Assembly: GCA_947447155.1 (NCBI GenBank)
Contig: CANFIN010000013.1
Span: 1 to 40,712, forward strand
Length of the DNA stretch: 40,712 bases
Direction: 5' to 3'
From: Bacteroidota bacterium
Lineage (GTDB): Bacteria > Bacteroidota > Bacteroidia > AKYH767-A > OLB10
The notes beneath the pieces are model-generated. The model did no database searches, was not told the origin of the DNA, and worked only from the letters and a program-made list of their open reading frames with translations. A program made the translations under genes and the position numbers. This document shows, piece by piece, positions 1-8,492 of this stretch (position 1 is its first letter; each line of letters opens with the position of its first letter).

Positions 1-3000
1 GGTCTAGCTGGAATACCCGAAGAAAATATTGATGGTCGCTCGGAAACTTGCGGCGCAGTGCTGTTACTTGAGAATCGGAATGTAATATCAGCCACAGGGA
101 AATTAGCAGCAGGGTTTTGAGGACCTGTTTTACCTATCATCCAATAACGATCTACTGCATTAGCTGCATTGGACGCAGTTGAGTTAAACATATCAATATG
201 TGATACTGTTGGGGGATCAGGCAAGGTGTTGCCTGACCAGTATTTAGTACCTGCTTTAAATATTCCCATGTCACCTTGTTTATGTAGGAATGTTAATGGG
301 ATATATGTAATTGCAGGAACTGCATTCGTTGTATCAACTCGATTTCCAAATGGAATAGTACGCAATGATGCAGGTGCAACGTACGAACCTATTGTCCAAT
401 TTACAATTGAATTTGCGTTTTCACTAATTAATAAACCTGTGCCTAATGTTGCTGTTCCTTGTACTAATCGTGAGAAAGCCGCTGGATTAGACCATGTCAT
501 GTTTAATTGTTTACCATTCATTACCATCTGGCCCGTTCCTAAAAAGAAGGTATCTTGGATAGAAACGGTATCGTTATTAAGATAAATAGCACGGTTAGCA
601 GCCGACTTAGCCATACTAAACGTATAAAAAGATACTGGCTTTGTTCCAGAGATGTATTGTGTTAGTGAACTATCCATCACAAACAAACTCTTCCCAGCGC
701 TAAAAATACCATTGTTGGTAAAACTACCTTGCACAACCACCTTCGGTTTACCATAGGTACGCTCCCATATAAAGGTTGCATTTGGGCGAAGGGTGTTGAA
801 GGCACTTACGGTGTTGGCCACGTTAGCAACTGGACTTCCATTAGCTGTAATATCTGTGGCAACTTGCCCAATAAAAGAACCGGCAACTGGAGCTGCAGCA
901 ACAGATGACGCCAATCTTCCTAATACCAATGTCGAATTTCTTCCCGTAGATTGCGTAATATCGATATAGTCATTATTTGATGTTCCGTTACCGCCAGCAT
1001 TGGAAAATGTGTATTGAATTACCAAATTACTGGTTCCATCCCATACAATCGGTGTTCCTAGGGTAAATGTATTTACTCCATAAACTATTGGCTGACTAGC
1101 ATTCGTATAGGCTGTTGTTACTCCATTAATAGGAACCGTACTGGTGAACGCTGTTGGAACAGCTCCACTACATATATATCCAATATTAAAGTTAGCATAA
1201 TAACGAATTGGAGTTGTTAAGTCGTTGTTTTTTACATTCAGTTGTATTGCAGTAATTTTATCTCCTCCCTGTAATCCTAATAATAACAGGTCGCTAGCAA
1301 GATAGATTATCTGCGATTGAGCAGCTTTATAGGTCTTTCCGCACAATGGTGTCATATTGTAGTTTAACAGCGTTCCTGTTGAGTTCGGGAATACGGCATT
1401 ATTGATTGGCGTTTTGGTACCCACTACATTAATATAACCACTGTTATTTAAGTTTCCTGCAATTTTTAAAGTGGTTGCATTAGGAAGTGGGGCATCAATG
1501 TATAATGAATCCTGGCTAGAAATAGTCAACGATTTACAATTTGCTGCAACACCAGATTTTATTATCGGATATATATAAGGTCTTGTACCTGGATTTACGA
1601 TTGATTTATCTATAACTGTAGAGTCCGTCATTGTTGGAACAGAAGGACACCAGTTTGCTGGGTTATTCCAATCACTTGTATTGCCTAACCATAATTTATA
1701 AGAAGCACTGCAATTAGGAATAATGGTTACCACAAAATCTTCACACTCCCCATAGGTGGCTGCGGTACATGGCGTCATAGTAGCTGCTGAGGATGCATAA
1801 ACTTCTCTTACACGCAAACGCGTTGATCCTTGAAAAGGAGCTGGAATAGATCCCGTTGAAGGTACAGTGAATGACCATGTTGCTGTACCATTGGCAAGTA
1901 AACTAGCAAATCCCAAGCGCTCACCTGTATACGAGCTCGCACCTGCAGTACCGGTCCATGTCATTGGTAAATTATCAAATACGCCATCGCGGTTAAAATC
2001 TATCCATGCAGAAATTCCATTATTACCAGACCATGTACCCACTTTAACAGTAATAGAATAAGTTATTCCCTGTTGTAGTGTAACACTATTACCAGCTAAT
2101 ACAGGATTACGATATTCATAATCGGGCGGGTGACTTGTAAATGGGCAAGCTGGAAAACAAGTCACGCTAGGAGGAAATGTTGTTTGCGTAGTAGGACTAT
2201 TAGGAACAGATGCTGTTGCTAAATTTACGCCATTACCAATGTTGGTTCCTCCATAACCAATTAAAGAAACCCCTGCTACATAATCATTATTTGTATAGGT
2301 CGCCCATGAAGTCCCAACCGTATAGCTTGGGAGGCAATAAGGGATATCTATCTGACAAGCTCCTGCCAATGTGAAAGTAGTAGTTAGTGCCGATGTACAT
2401 GTTGAAGCGTCTGCCCCTGAACTTGGACAACTATTAGGACCTCCTCCTACAACTGCTCCCCTAAAATCACCATCCAAATAATCACCTCCAACTGCCGCAG
2501 GTTTTAAATCATATACCAACCAGAAATAGGTAGTATCATATTCCAAATAGAAGCAGCTCCCTGACGCATTTTGAAAATCGAGATTGGTTCCTACTCCTGT
2601 TAATGTTGAGCCAAAAGTGCTTTTTGGGTAAGAAGCTCCAGCAATCCCTGTGGTACTCGGGAATGGAGTGACATAGGAGCTATTGAATTGCTCATATCCT
2701 CCTGTATAGTAAATTTTTGCATTTAATATGTCTGTTGAAGCATTACTCGAACCATTGGTATTGAATAAAAGAGAGTCTAATTTGACGGGGTTGTTGGTTC
2801 CTGCTGTTGTTAATGCTCCGCAACCTGAGTTACCCCCTACCACACAACGAACACCCAATATCCATTGGTTAGTTGCTCCAGCTGAGGTAGTCGCTGCATT
2901 TTGTTGTAATAAATCAAATTTAACATCTGTGGCAAGCATTGCTGCTGGATAAGTATTAACCGTAAAATTATCTAGATACATATTGTTACCAATCGCCGTA

Positions 3001-3656
3001 ATACCACGAATTATAAAGTAATTGCGTTTAGTATTGTAAGTCGCTGCAGGCAATGTGAATTTATATTCGTACCAATTACCAGTAGCAACACTAGGAGCCA
3101 TAGTAGATAAACGATTAATTACATTTGTCCCAGCTTGATGATTGATAGGTGTTAATGTTGCACCATTGCCAGGAGAAACACCCGACCAAAATACTTCTAA
3201 GCGATCATTATTGGAAGGAAAAACATTATCACGATAAACCCAGAAACTAAGGGTTGGATTCACTCCAGCATTATTACTAAAGTCGAATGATTTAGAAATA
3301 ATATATGCGGTATCTGTACTAGACACAAATGAGTTTAACATAATCACATTTGCTCCACCACCAACTCCCGAAATAGTAGTTGCTGAGAAAGAAGTACCAC
3401 TGGCTGGATAACCGACATTAAGGGCTGGTGCAACTGGATTTGCTGTAGTAGCCGCTGATATTCTTGTGAATTCGGCAACAATACCCTTTCGCGCTTTCCA
3501 ACCTGGCATTGGGAAAAATCCAGATTCGGCACTTTCAGTTTGAGTTACAACCTGTGCTCTAACATCCATTGTACCAAAAGAAATTAAAATCAAAAGGAGA
3601 ATCATAACGGAGTTCAATCCTTTTTTTAAATAGCTAAACTTGTAGTTGATTTTCAT
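1..3656 (-). CDS. Very large secreted GEVED-domain protein, probable T9SS cargo/adhesin (3' part outside window)
   Basis: The frame is open from an ATG at 3654-3656 to the window edge (at least 1217 residues, no stop); the ORF track misses it because it has no end here. Residues 1-35 form a signal peptide ending VRA-Q. Residues about 36-235 look like a jelly-roll (choice-of-anchor/cleaved-adhesin type) domain. Residues about 510-645 are a GEVED domain, with WIDFNRDGVF followed by YGECEDFVV. About 652-730 contains the NPANWCPSVP motif that begins many Bacteroidota beta-helical regions. About 762-885 is a domain with VWDGTSNLVIQY, which recurs in the PNGase-F-like protein of this window. The C-terminus is not visible, so the T9SS sorting domain is inferred from architecture only. 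A role in adhesion or a surface layer is likely but unproven; no catalytic motif was seen. A weak -7-like TAGTTTCG lies on the minus strand at 3692-3699. Confidence 0.85.
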   Translation of the reverse strand, partial: MKINYKFSYLKKGLNSVMILLLILISFGTMDVRAQVVTQTESAESGFFPMPGWKARKGIVAEFTRISAATTANPVAPALNVGYPASGTSFSATTISGVGGGANVIMLNSFVSSTDTAYIISKSFDFSNNAGVNPTLSFWVYRDNVFPSNNDRLEVFWSGVSPGNGATLTPINHQAGTNVINRLSTMAPSVATGNWYEYKFTLPAATYNTKRNYFIIRGITAIGNNMYLDNFTVNTYPAAMLATDVKFDLLQQNAATTSAGATNQWILGVRCVVGGNSGCGALTTAGTNNPVKLDSLLFNTNGSSNASTDILNAKIYYTGGYEQFNSSYVTPFPSTTGIAGASYPKSTFGSTLTGVGTNLDFQNASGSCFYLEYDTTYFWLVYDLKPAAVGGDYLDGDFRGAVVGGGPNSCPSSGADASTCTSALTTTFTLAGACQIDIPYCLPSYTVGTSWATYTNNDYVAGVSLIGYGGTNIGNGVNLATASVPNSPTTQTTFPPSVTCFPACPFTSHPPDYEYRNPVLAGNSVTLQQGITYSITVKVGTWSGNNGISAWIDFNRDGVFDNLPMTWTGTAGASSYTGERLGFASLLANGTATWSFTVPSTGSIPAPFQGSTRLRVREVYASSAATMTPCTAATYGECEDFVVTIIPNCSASYKLWLGNTSDWNNPANWCPSVPTMTDSTVIDKSIVNPGTRPYIYPIIKSGVAANCKSLTISSQDSLYIDAPLPNATTLKIAGNLNNSGYINVVGTKTPINNAVFPNSTGTLLNYNMTPLCGKTYKAAQSQIIYLASDLLLLGLQGGDKITAIQLNVKNNDLTTPIRYYANFNIGYICSGAVPTAFTSTVPINGVTTAYTNASQPIVYGVNTFTLGTPIVWDGTSNLVIQYTFSNAGGNGTSNNDYIDITQSTGRNSTLVLGRLASSVAAAPVAGSFIGQVATDITANGSPVANVANTVSAFNTLRPNATFIWERTYGKPKVVVQGSFTNNGIFSAGKSLFVMDSSLTQYISGTKPVSFYTFSMAKSAANRAIYLNNDTVSIQDTFFLGTGQMVMNGKQLNMTWSNPAAFSRLVQGTATLGTGLLISENANSIVNWTIGSYVAPASLRTIPFGNRVDTTNAVPAITYIPLTFLHKQGDMGIFKAGTKYWSGNTLPDPPTVSHIDMFNSTASNAANAVDRYWMIGKTGPQNPAANFPVADITFRFSSNSTAPQVSERPSIFSSGIPAR

Positions 3657-3741
3657 ACGCAATAATATTTTTTACTAGATAAACAATCAACCGAAACTAA
3701 ATAATTCAGATGATGGTTTGATGTTTTTATTTACTTAATTG

Positions 3742-3762
3742 TGAAATGTCGTTAACATTTCA
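3742..3762. repeat. Inverted repeat, 8-bp arms, 5-nt spacer
   Basis: TGAAATGT-CGTTA-ACATTTCA lies in the divergent intergenic region, about 86 bp upstream of the start codon of the large secreted protein. It could be an operator or a hairpin in a leader. There is no T-run, so it is not a typical terminator, and chance occurrence in AT-rich DNA is possible. Confidence 0.4.
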
Positions 3763-3998
3763 GTGGAAGTATTTATTCCAATTTGGAGGTAAATATAAAA
3801 ATCTGAGTTGTATTTATCAAGTGTTCTAATGAGTAAATGGTTAGTAATTTCTCCAAATCCCTTTATCAATTGGTCAAAGTACCGTTTCTATAGGCGAATC
3901 CCTGTTAACTAGGGTAATTTCTGAAATGATACAACAAGATTGTTTTTCAATTAATTAAGCTTATTATTGGATATTTTTCAGTTTATCTTATTTCGTTT

Positions 3999-4006
3999 TA
4001 CCTTCG
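3999..4006 (+). promoter_or_regulatory. Possible -7 box (TACCTTCG) of pabB-tilS
   Basis: TACCTTCG differs by one base from the Bacteroidota -7 consensus TAnnTTTG and ends 8 nt before the ATG at 4015. It lies inside the N-terminal extension of the track ORF (TTG at 3967), which supports the ATG as the real start. No clear -33 TTG is present. Confidence 0.35.
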
Positions 4007-4014
4007 CGAGTTCA

Positions 4015-5331
4015 ATGAAACCGATTTTCACAAAAAAAGTTACAATAGCTGAGCAAAAAGACATAGCTCTGCATTTAAATCAATTGGGCATTAACCAAAA
4101 CCACTTTTCTATATTTGAAACACAGCTTAATAATGACTCAAATAAAACATATGATTTAATCGCAGGATTAGGCGATAAAAAAACATTTAAGCTTAAACAT
4201 AAAAGTCTTAATTCTGTTGATGAATTCTTAAGTAATTCAGTAAACGATTGGAAATTTATTCAAATTAATTATAATTTGTATAAATCTATATATACCGAAT
4301 TGCCGTCTGACAAAAAAACATCTTTTGAGTTTGACCTAATCACAATTATTGTCCCAGAAACAGTTGTAACAATTAAAAATGATGAATTATCGATTTACAG
4401 TGAAGATGCGTCTGCTTTTGATCTAATTTTAAATGGTATCGACAATAAGCCAACGATAGGTAACAAACAAAATAATAAGCTTTTAAAATTTACAACTTTT
4501 CAAGAATACTTGCTTCAATTTAATAAAATACAAAATCACTTAAAGCGCGGGGATATTTACGAAGTTAATTATTGTATTCCTTTTATAATAAAAACCAATC
4601 AGCTTAACTTAATTGATATATATAACAAACAAAAAAACATCTCTCCTGCACCATTTACATCATTTGTAAAATGTGAAAACGATTTTATACTTTGTGCCAG
4701 CCCTGAGCGATTTATTCAAAAATCTGGTTCGAAAATTACTTGTCAGCCTATGAAAGGAACCATAAAAAAATCAGATAATGAAGAAGAAAATGAAGCACTA
4801 AAATCAAAGCTATCAATAAGTGAAAAAGAACGGGCCGAAAATGTAATGATTGTAGATTTAACGCGTAACGATCTAAGTAAAATTGCTGAAAAATCAAGTA
4901 TTACAGTTAAAGAATTGTTTGGCATCTATGAATTCCCACATGTATTTCAAATGATATCAACTATTGAAGCCAATATAAAGCAGAATACTCTATTTTCAGA
5001 GATATTAAAAGCTCTTTTCCCAATGGGATCTATGACTGGCGCCCCAAAAATGAATGCGATTAAAATAATTGATGAGGTTGAGAGCTTTTCGAGGGACTTA
5101 TTCAGTGGCTCCATCGGATATATAGACCCAAAAGGGGATTTTGATTTTAACGTTGTTATTAGAAGTATTTTATATAACCAAGAAAAACAAGAAGCGCTGG
5201 TTGCGGCAGGTGGAGCAATTACAATACACTGTAATGCTGAAGATGAGTATAAAGAATGCCTTCTTAAAGCAAACGCTAATTTAAAATTACTTGGCATTGA
5301 CCAATCTGACTTAAATTTGCAACAAGCATGA
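4015..5331 (+). CDS. pabB: Aminodeoxychorismate synthase component I
   Basis: It converts chorismate with glutamine-derived ammonia to 4-amino-4-deoxychorismate, a folate precursor, in the cytosol. The chorismate-binding fold covers the C-terminal two thirds: GDIYEVNYCIPF, SPERFI, QPMKGT, ENVMIVDLTRNDL, GSMTGAPK, and a GGAI signature near the end. The lysine of QPMKGT (residue 247 from this ATG) is the residue that in PabB forms the covalent intermediate; anthranilate synthases usually have alanine there, so PabB is preferred over TrpE. The N-terminal ~160 residues are divergent, as is common in Bacteroidota. The track start at 3967 is a TTG; the ATG at 4015 fits family length (438 aa) and the possible promoter. 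The stop overlaps the tilS start by 4 nt (ATGA), suggesting translational coupling. The pabA and pabC genes are not in the window. Confidence 0.93.
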   Translation: MKPIFTKKVTIAEQKDIALHLNQLGINQNHFSIFETQLNNDSNKTYDLIAGLGDKKTFKLKHKSLNSVDEFLSNSVNDWKFIQINYNLYKSIYTELPSDKKTSFEFDLITIIVPETVVTIKNDELSIYSEDASAFDLILNGIDNKPTIGNKQNNKLLKFTTFQEYLLQFNKIQNHLKRGDIYEVNYCIPFIIKTNQLNLIDIYNKQKNISPAPFTSFVKCENDFILCASPERFIQKSGSKITCQPMKGTIKKSDNEEENEALKSKLSISEKERAENVMIVDLTRNDLSKIAEKSSITVKELFGIYEFPHVFQMISTIEANIKQNTLFSEILKALFPMGSMTGAPKMNAIKIIDEVESFSRDLFSGSIGYIDPKGDFDFNVVIRSILYNQEKQEALVAAGGAITIHCNAEDEYKECLLKANANLKLLGIDQSDLNLQQA

Positions 5332-6668
5332 AGTCGGATTTAACAATAGAAAATGAAGTAGCCACTATTTTAAAGAGCGCAAGTTCTTCAAAAATAGTAT
5401 TGGCTGTCTCTGGCGGCATTGATTCAATGGTGTTGTTACATCTTTTAAAAAAGTTTTCTACAAAATTCGAAGTTGCTCATTGCAATTTTAATTTAAGAGG
5501 AGAAGAAAGTGAGAAAGATTATCTGTTTGTAAAAAAGATATCCCTTCAAAATGATATTGTTTTTAATGGGACAAAGTTCGAAACACAATCATTTGCAAAG
5601 CAAAACGGCATATCTATTCAGATGGCCGCTAGAGATCTTCGTTATAAATGGTTCAATGAAATAATTCAAAACAAAAAACTGGATTTATTAGTTACAGCAC
5701 ATCATAAAGACGATCAGATTGAAACACTTTTGTTGAATTTATTTAGAGGTAAAGGAAATTTTTCATGGGAAGGAATGCATGTATTCCAAAACAAAATTGT
5801 GCGACCATTATTGAATTTTTCTAAGCAGGAACTGATTGCTTATGCGATAGAAAACAAAATTGAATGGAGAGAGGACAGCAGTAATGAAAAATCGGAGTAT
5901 CAACGAAACTACCTTCGCAACGAGTTAATTCCACAACTTGCAAAACAATTTCCTTCTCTCGAGAACAACTTATTGCAATTTGCAGAAATAAACAAGTATA
6001 ACAATTCTATACTTCGTCGTTTTATCAATCAAAAGAAAAAAGAACTTTGTAAAATAGAAGGGGCTTTTCTAAAAATAAATTGCGACTTATTGAAACATGA
6101 AGATGATCCTGAAATGCTATTATTCCATCTGATTCATTCCTACGGTTTCAATCTTGAAAATTGCATACAATTGCTCCAATCTGTAAACAGCTCGGGGAAG
6201 AAATTTTTCAGTAAAAATTATATTGCATTGATTGACCGGAAAAATATTCTGATTAAAAAAAGTGAAGTAAAAAATAATCCATCTATAATTATTGGCGACA
6301 GCTTTAATAGCGTAACATATAACGACTATTTATTTCAATTTTCTGAAATAAAAAACCAACAAATAGAATTAAAAACAAATTTAAAATCGATTGCCCTAAT
6401 TGATAAGGCATTGATTACTGAACAGCTTGAAATAAGAACCTACAGAGAAGGCGATTATTTTCATCCTTTAGGTATGAGTGGAAAAAAACTACTGAGCGAT
6501 TTTTTTATTGATGAGAAAATAAACGATTTTTTAAAAACAGAAATTCCATTGCTTTGTTGTGACGGTAAAATTATTTGGGTTGCAGGCTTTCGACTAGATG
6601 ACCGATTTAAAGTTACTGAAAACACCACCTCAATATTGAGAGTAGAATTATCTGTAGCTAATTCATAG
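5328..6668 (+). CDS. tilS: tRNA(Ile)-lysidine synthase
   Basis: TilS ligates lysine to C34 of the CAU-anticodon tRNA-Ile using ATP, changing its decoding from AUG to AUA; it is essential in most bacteria. The PP-loop SGGIDS (residues 28-33) starts the N-terminal ATP-binding domain, followed by HCNFNLRGEES and AHHKDDQIETLLLNLFRG, all typical of TilS. The C-terminal TilS domain is seen at about residues 370-440 (RTYREGDYFHPLGMSGKKLLSDFFID). The length of 446 aa is usual for the full three-domain form. The ATG overlaps the end of pabB by 4 nt, so the two genes are very probably co-transcribed. Nothing is anomalous in the motifs. Confidence 0.97.
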   Translation: MKSDLTIENEVATILKSASSSKIVLAVSGGIDSMVLLHLLKKFSTKFEVAHCNFNLRGEESEKDYLFVKKISLQNDIVFNGTKFETQSFAKQNGISIQMAARDLRYKWFNEIIQNKKLDLLVTAHHKDDQIETLLLNLFRGKGNFSWEGMHVFQNKIVRPLLNFSKQELIAYAIENKIEWREDSSNEKSEYQRNYLRNELIPQLAKQFPSLENNLLQFAEINKYNNSILRRFINQKKKELCKIEGAFLKINCDLLKHEDDPEMLLFHLIHSYGFNLENCIQLLQSVNSSGKKFFSKNYIALIDRKNILIKKSEVKNNPSIIIGDSFNSVTYNDYLFQFSEIKNQQIELKTNLKSIALIDKALITEQLEIRTYREGDYFHPLGMSGKKLLSDFFIDEKINDFLKTEIPLLCCDGKIIWVAGFRLDDRFKVTENTTSILRVELSVANS

Positions 6669-6732
6669 ATTCAATTTCAACAATTAACCTCTTTTTAAAG
6701 CAACATCCTTTCGCTGAAAGGTATTAAATCCT

Positions 6733-6740
6733 TATTTTTG
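6733..6740 (+). promoter_or_regulatory. -7 box TATTTTTG upstream of the deoxyhypusine-synthase-like gene
   Basis: This is an exact match to TAnnTTTG in the 90-bp gap after tilS, 18 nt before the ATG at 6759. A TTTCG at 6709-6713, about 19 nt upstream, may act as a poor -33 element. It overlaps the TTG (6738) that the ORF track uses as start, which argues against that start. Confidence 0.55.
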
Positions 6741-6758
6741 CGCCTCAAACAATTAACT

Positions 6759-7733
6759 ATGCAAAGAGGACCTATTTCACAATTCATGGAGAAGCATTAC
6801 TTACATTTCAATGCTGCTGCCATGGTAGATGCTGCCAAAGGATATGAAACACACTTATTAGAAGGTGGGAAAATGATGATTACGCTAGCAGGTGCGATGA
6901 GCACTGCCGAGTTAGGAATATCGTTAGCCGATATGATTAGAGAAGGGAAATTAGACATTATATCATGCACAGGAGCGAATCTGGAGGAAGATATCATGAA
7001 TTTAGTAGCTCACTCACATTACAAGCGTGTTCCACATTATCGTGATTTAAGTCCGCAAGATGAATGGGAATTATTGGAAGGAGGTTATAATCGTGTAACA
7101 GACACCTGTATTCCTGAAGAAGAGGCTTTTCGCAGAATTCAAAAACATATTTTCAAGCAATGGAAAGATGCTCAAGATGCGGGTGAAAGATTTTTCCCTC
7201 ATGAATATATGTACAAGATGCTTTTAAGCAAAGAAATGGAGCAGTATTATGAAATTGATCCAAAAAATAGCTGGATGATTGCTGCTGCAGAAAGAAATTT
7301 GCCGATTATTGTTCCTGGTTGGGAAGATAGCACGATGGGAAATATTTTTGCGTCATACTGTATTAAAGGAATATTAAATCCATCCACCATGAAAAGTGGA
7401 ATTGAATACATGACATGGTTAGCAGATTGGTACATTAAAAATTCAGAAGGCAAAGGAGTAGGATTTTTCCAGATTGGTGGTGGTATTGCCGGCGACTTCC
7501 CTATTTGTGTTGTTCCAATGTTATATCAGGATATGGAGATGGAGAACATTCCATTCTGGAGTTATTTCTGTCAGATAAGTGATTCGACAACAAGTTATGG
7601 ATCTTATTCGGGAGCAGTTCCAAATGAAAAAATTACTTGGGGTAAATTAGACATACATACGCCAAAATTTATTGTTGAATCAGATGCTTCAATTGTTGCA
7701 CCCTTAATTTTTGCGTGGATATTAAAACAGTAA
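6759..7733 (+). CDS. Deoxyhypusine synthase family protein (bacterial homologue)
   Basis: It is homologous over its full length to deoxyhypusine synthase, the NAD-dependent enzyme that transfers the aminobutyl group of spermidine to a lysine. Visible family features are ITLAGAMSTAELG and ISCTGANLEED near the N-terminus, GWEDSTMGN mid-protein, and SGAVPNEKITWGKLD near the C-terminus. The lysine of WGK (K296 from this ATG) aligns with the catalytic lysine of eukaryotic DHS (SGARPDEAVSWGK). Bacteria lack eIF5A, so the acceptor must differ; some bacterial members make homospermidine, and that is the most economical guess here. The start is the ATG at 6759 (324 aa) rather than the track TTG at 6738, because the -7 box overlaps the latter. 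The glycosyltransferase gene follows after 21 nt, so co-transcription is likely though no functional link is evident. Confidence 0.88.
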   Translation: MQRGPISQFMEKHYLHFNAAAMVDAAKGYETHLLEGGKMMITLAGAMSTAELGISLADMIREGKLDIISCTGANLEEDIMNLVAHSHYKRVPHYRDLSPQDEWELLEGGYNRVTDTCIPEEEAFRRIQKHIFKQWKDAQDAGERFFPHEYMYKMLLSKEMEQYYEIDPKNSWMIAAAERNLPIIVPGWEDSTMGNIFASYCIKGILNPSTMKSGIEYMTWLADWYIKNSEGKGVGFFQIGGGIAGDFPICVVPMLYQDMEMENIPFWSYFCQISDSTTSYGSYSGAVPNEKITWGKLDIHTPKFIVESDASIVAPLIFAWILKQ

Positions 7734-7754
7734 TTTTTACGTTAGCTGCAAATC

Positions 7755-8492
7755 ATGTCTGATTCATTAATTATAATACCTACTTATAACGAGAAAGAAA
7801 ACATCGGTAGAATGTTAACTAACTTGATGTCGCTTCCGTTTGCGTTTGATGTATTAGTCATTGATGATAATTCCAAAGACGGAACAGCAACCATCGTAAA
7901 AGATCACATACAACAGTTCCCAAATCGAATTTTCATTGAAGAAAGAAGTGGGAAGTTAGGTTTGGGAACTGCTTATATACATGGTTTTAAATGGGCATTA
8001 CAAAAAAATTACGATTTTATTTTTGAAATGGATGCTGACTTTTCTCATAACCCGAATGATTTAATAAGACTTCGCGAAGCTTGCATAAACAACAAAGCTG
8101 ATATGAGTATTGGCTCTCGCTATATTACAGGCGTTAATGTTGTAAACTGGCCGATGGGAAGAGTGATGATGTCGTACTTCGCTTCAATGTATGTACGCAT
8201 TATAACGGGCATGTCTATACGCGATACAACAGCAGGATTTAAATGTTATAATCGAAAAGTATTGGAGTCGATCAACTTTGATAAAATCAGGTTTACTGGC
8301 TACGCTTTTCAGATTGAAATGAAATTTGCTGCCTGGAAATTAGGATTTAAAATTACAGAAGTGCCTATCATTTTTACGGATCGCAGTGAAGGTCAATCGA
8401 AGATGAGTGGTGGGATTTTTAAAGAAGCGATTTTTGGTGTTTTGTCAATCAAGATAAAATCCTGGTTTAGCAGCTATAAGAAAAAAGATTAA
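7755..8492 (+). CDS. Polyprenol monophosphomannose synthase-type glycosyltransferase (GT2, DPM1-like)
   Basis: The 245-aa family 2 glycosyltransferase begins with IIIPTYNEKENI and VLVIDDNSKDGT, carries the metal-binding EMDADFSHNP, and then GSRY, DTTAGFKCYNR and a C-terminal SEGQSKMSGG. This combination and length match the soluble DPM1-like enzymes that move mannose from GDP-mannose to a polyprenyl phosphate at the inner membrane. There is no C-terminal transmembrane segment, so it is the short form. The product would serve as donor for periplasmic O-mannosylation or surface glycans. A GDP-mannose synthesis gene lies nearby on the opposite strand (9650-10735). Its stop codon shares bases with the stop of convergent nhaA (TTAA). 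Substrate specificity is inferred; a glucosyl or other hexosyl donor cannot be excluded. Confidence 0.88.
   Translation: MSDSLIIIPTYNEKENIGRMLTNLMSLPFAFDVLVIDDNSKDGTATIVKDHIQQFPNRIFIEERSGKLGLGTAYIHGFKWALQKNYDFIFEMDADFSHNPNDLIRLREACINNKADMSIGSRYITGVNVVNWPMGRVMMSYFASMYVRIITGMSIRDTTAGFKCYNRKVLESINFDKIRFTGYAFQIEMKFAAWKLGFKITEVPIIFTDRSEGQSKMSGGIFKEAIFGVLSIKIKSWFSSYKKKD

Larger units (their letters stand above)
3657..4014. other. Divergent intergenic region
   Basis: This 358-bp stretch between the secreted-protein gene (-) and pabB (+) has no convincing ORF or RNA gene. It holds the promoters of both genes, a weak TAGTTTCG on the minus strand and TACCTTCG on the plus strand, and one perfect 8-bp inverted repeat listed separately. 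Confidence 0.6.

Noticed and set aside
169-2952. Plus-strand ORFs at 169-585, 1867-2061 and 2728-2952
   Set aside because: They lie inside the minus-strand frame of the large GEVED-domain protein, which is continuously open from 3656 to the window edge and has a signal peptide and recognisable domains; the plus-strand products look like translation shadows.
3344-3532. Minus-strand 62-aa ORF rich in Gln/Leu
   Set aside because: It is another frame of the same large minus-strand gene, with no start context and repetitive shadow composition.
4947-5297. Minus-strand 116-aa ORF within pabB
   Set aside because: It is the antisense shadow of the highly conserved C-terminal half of PabB.
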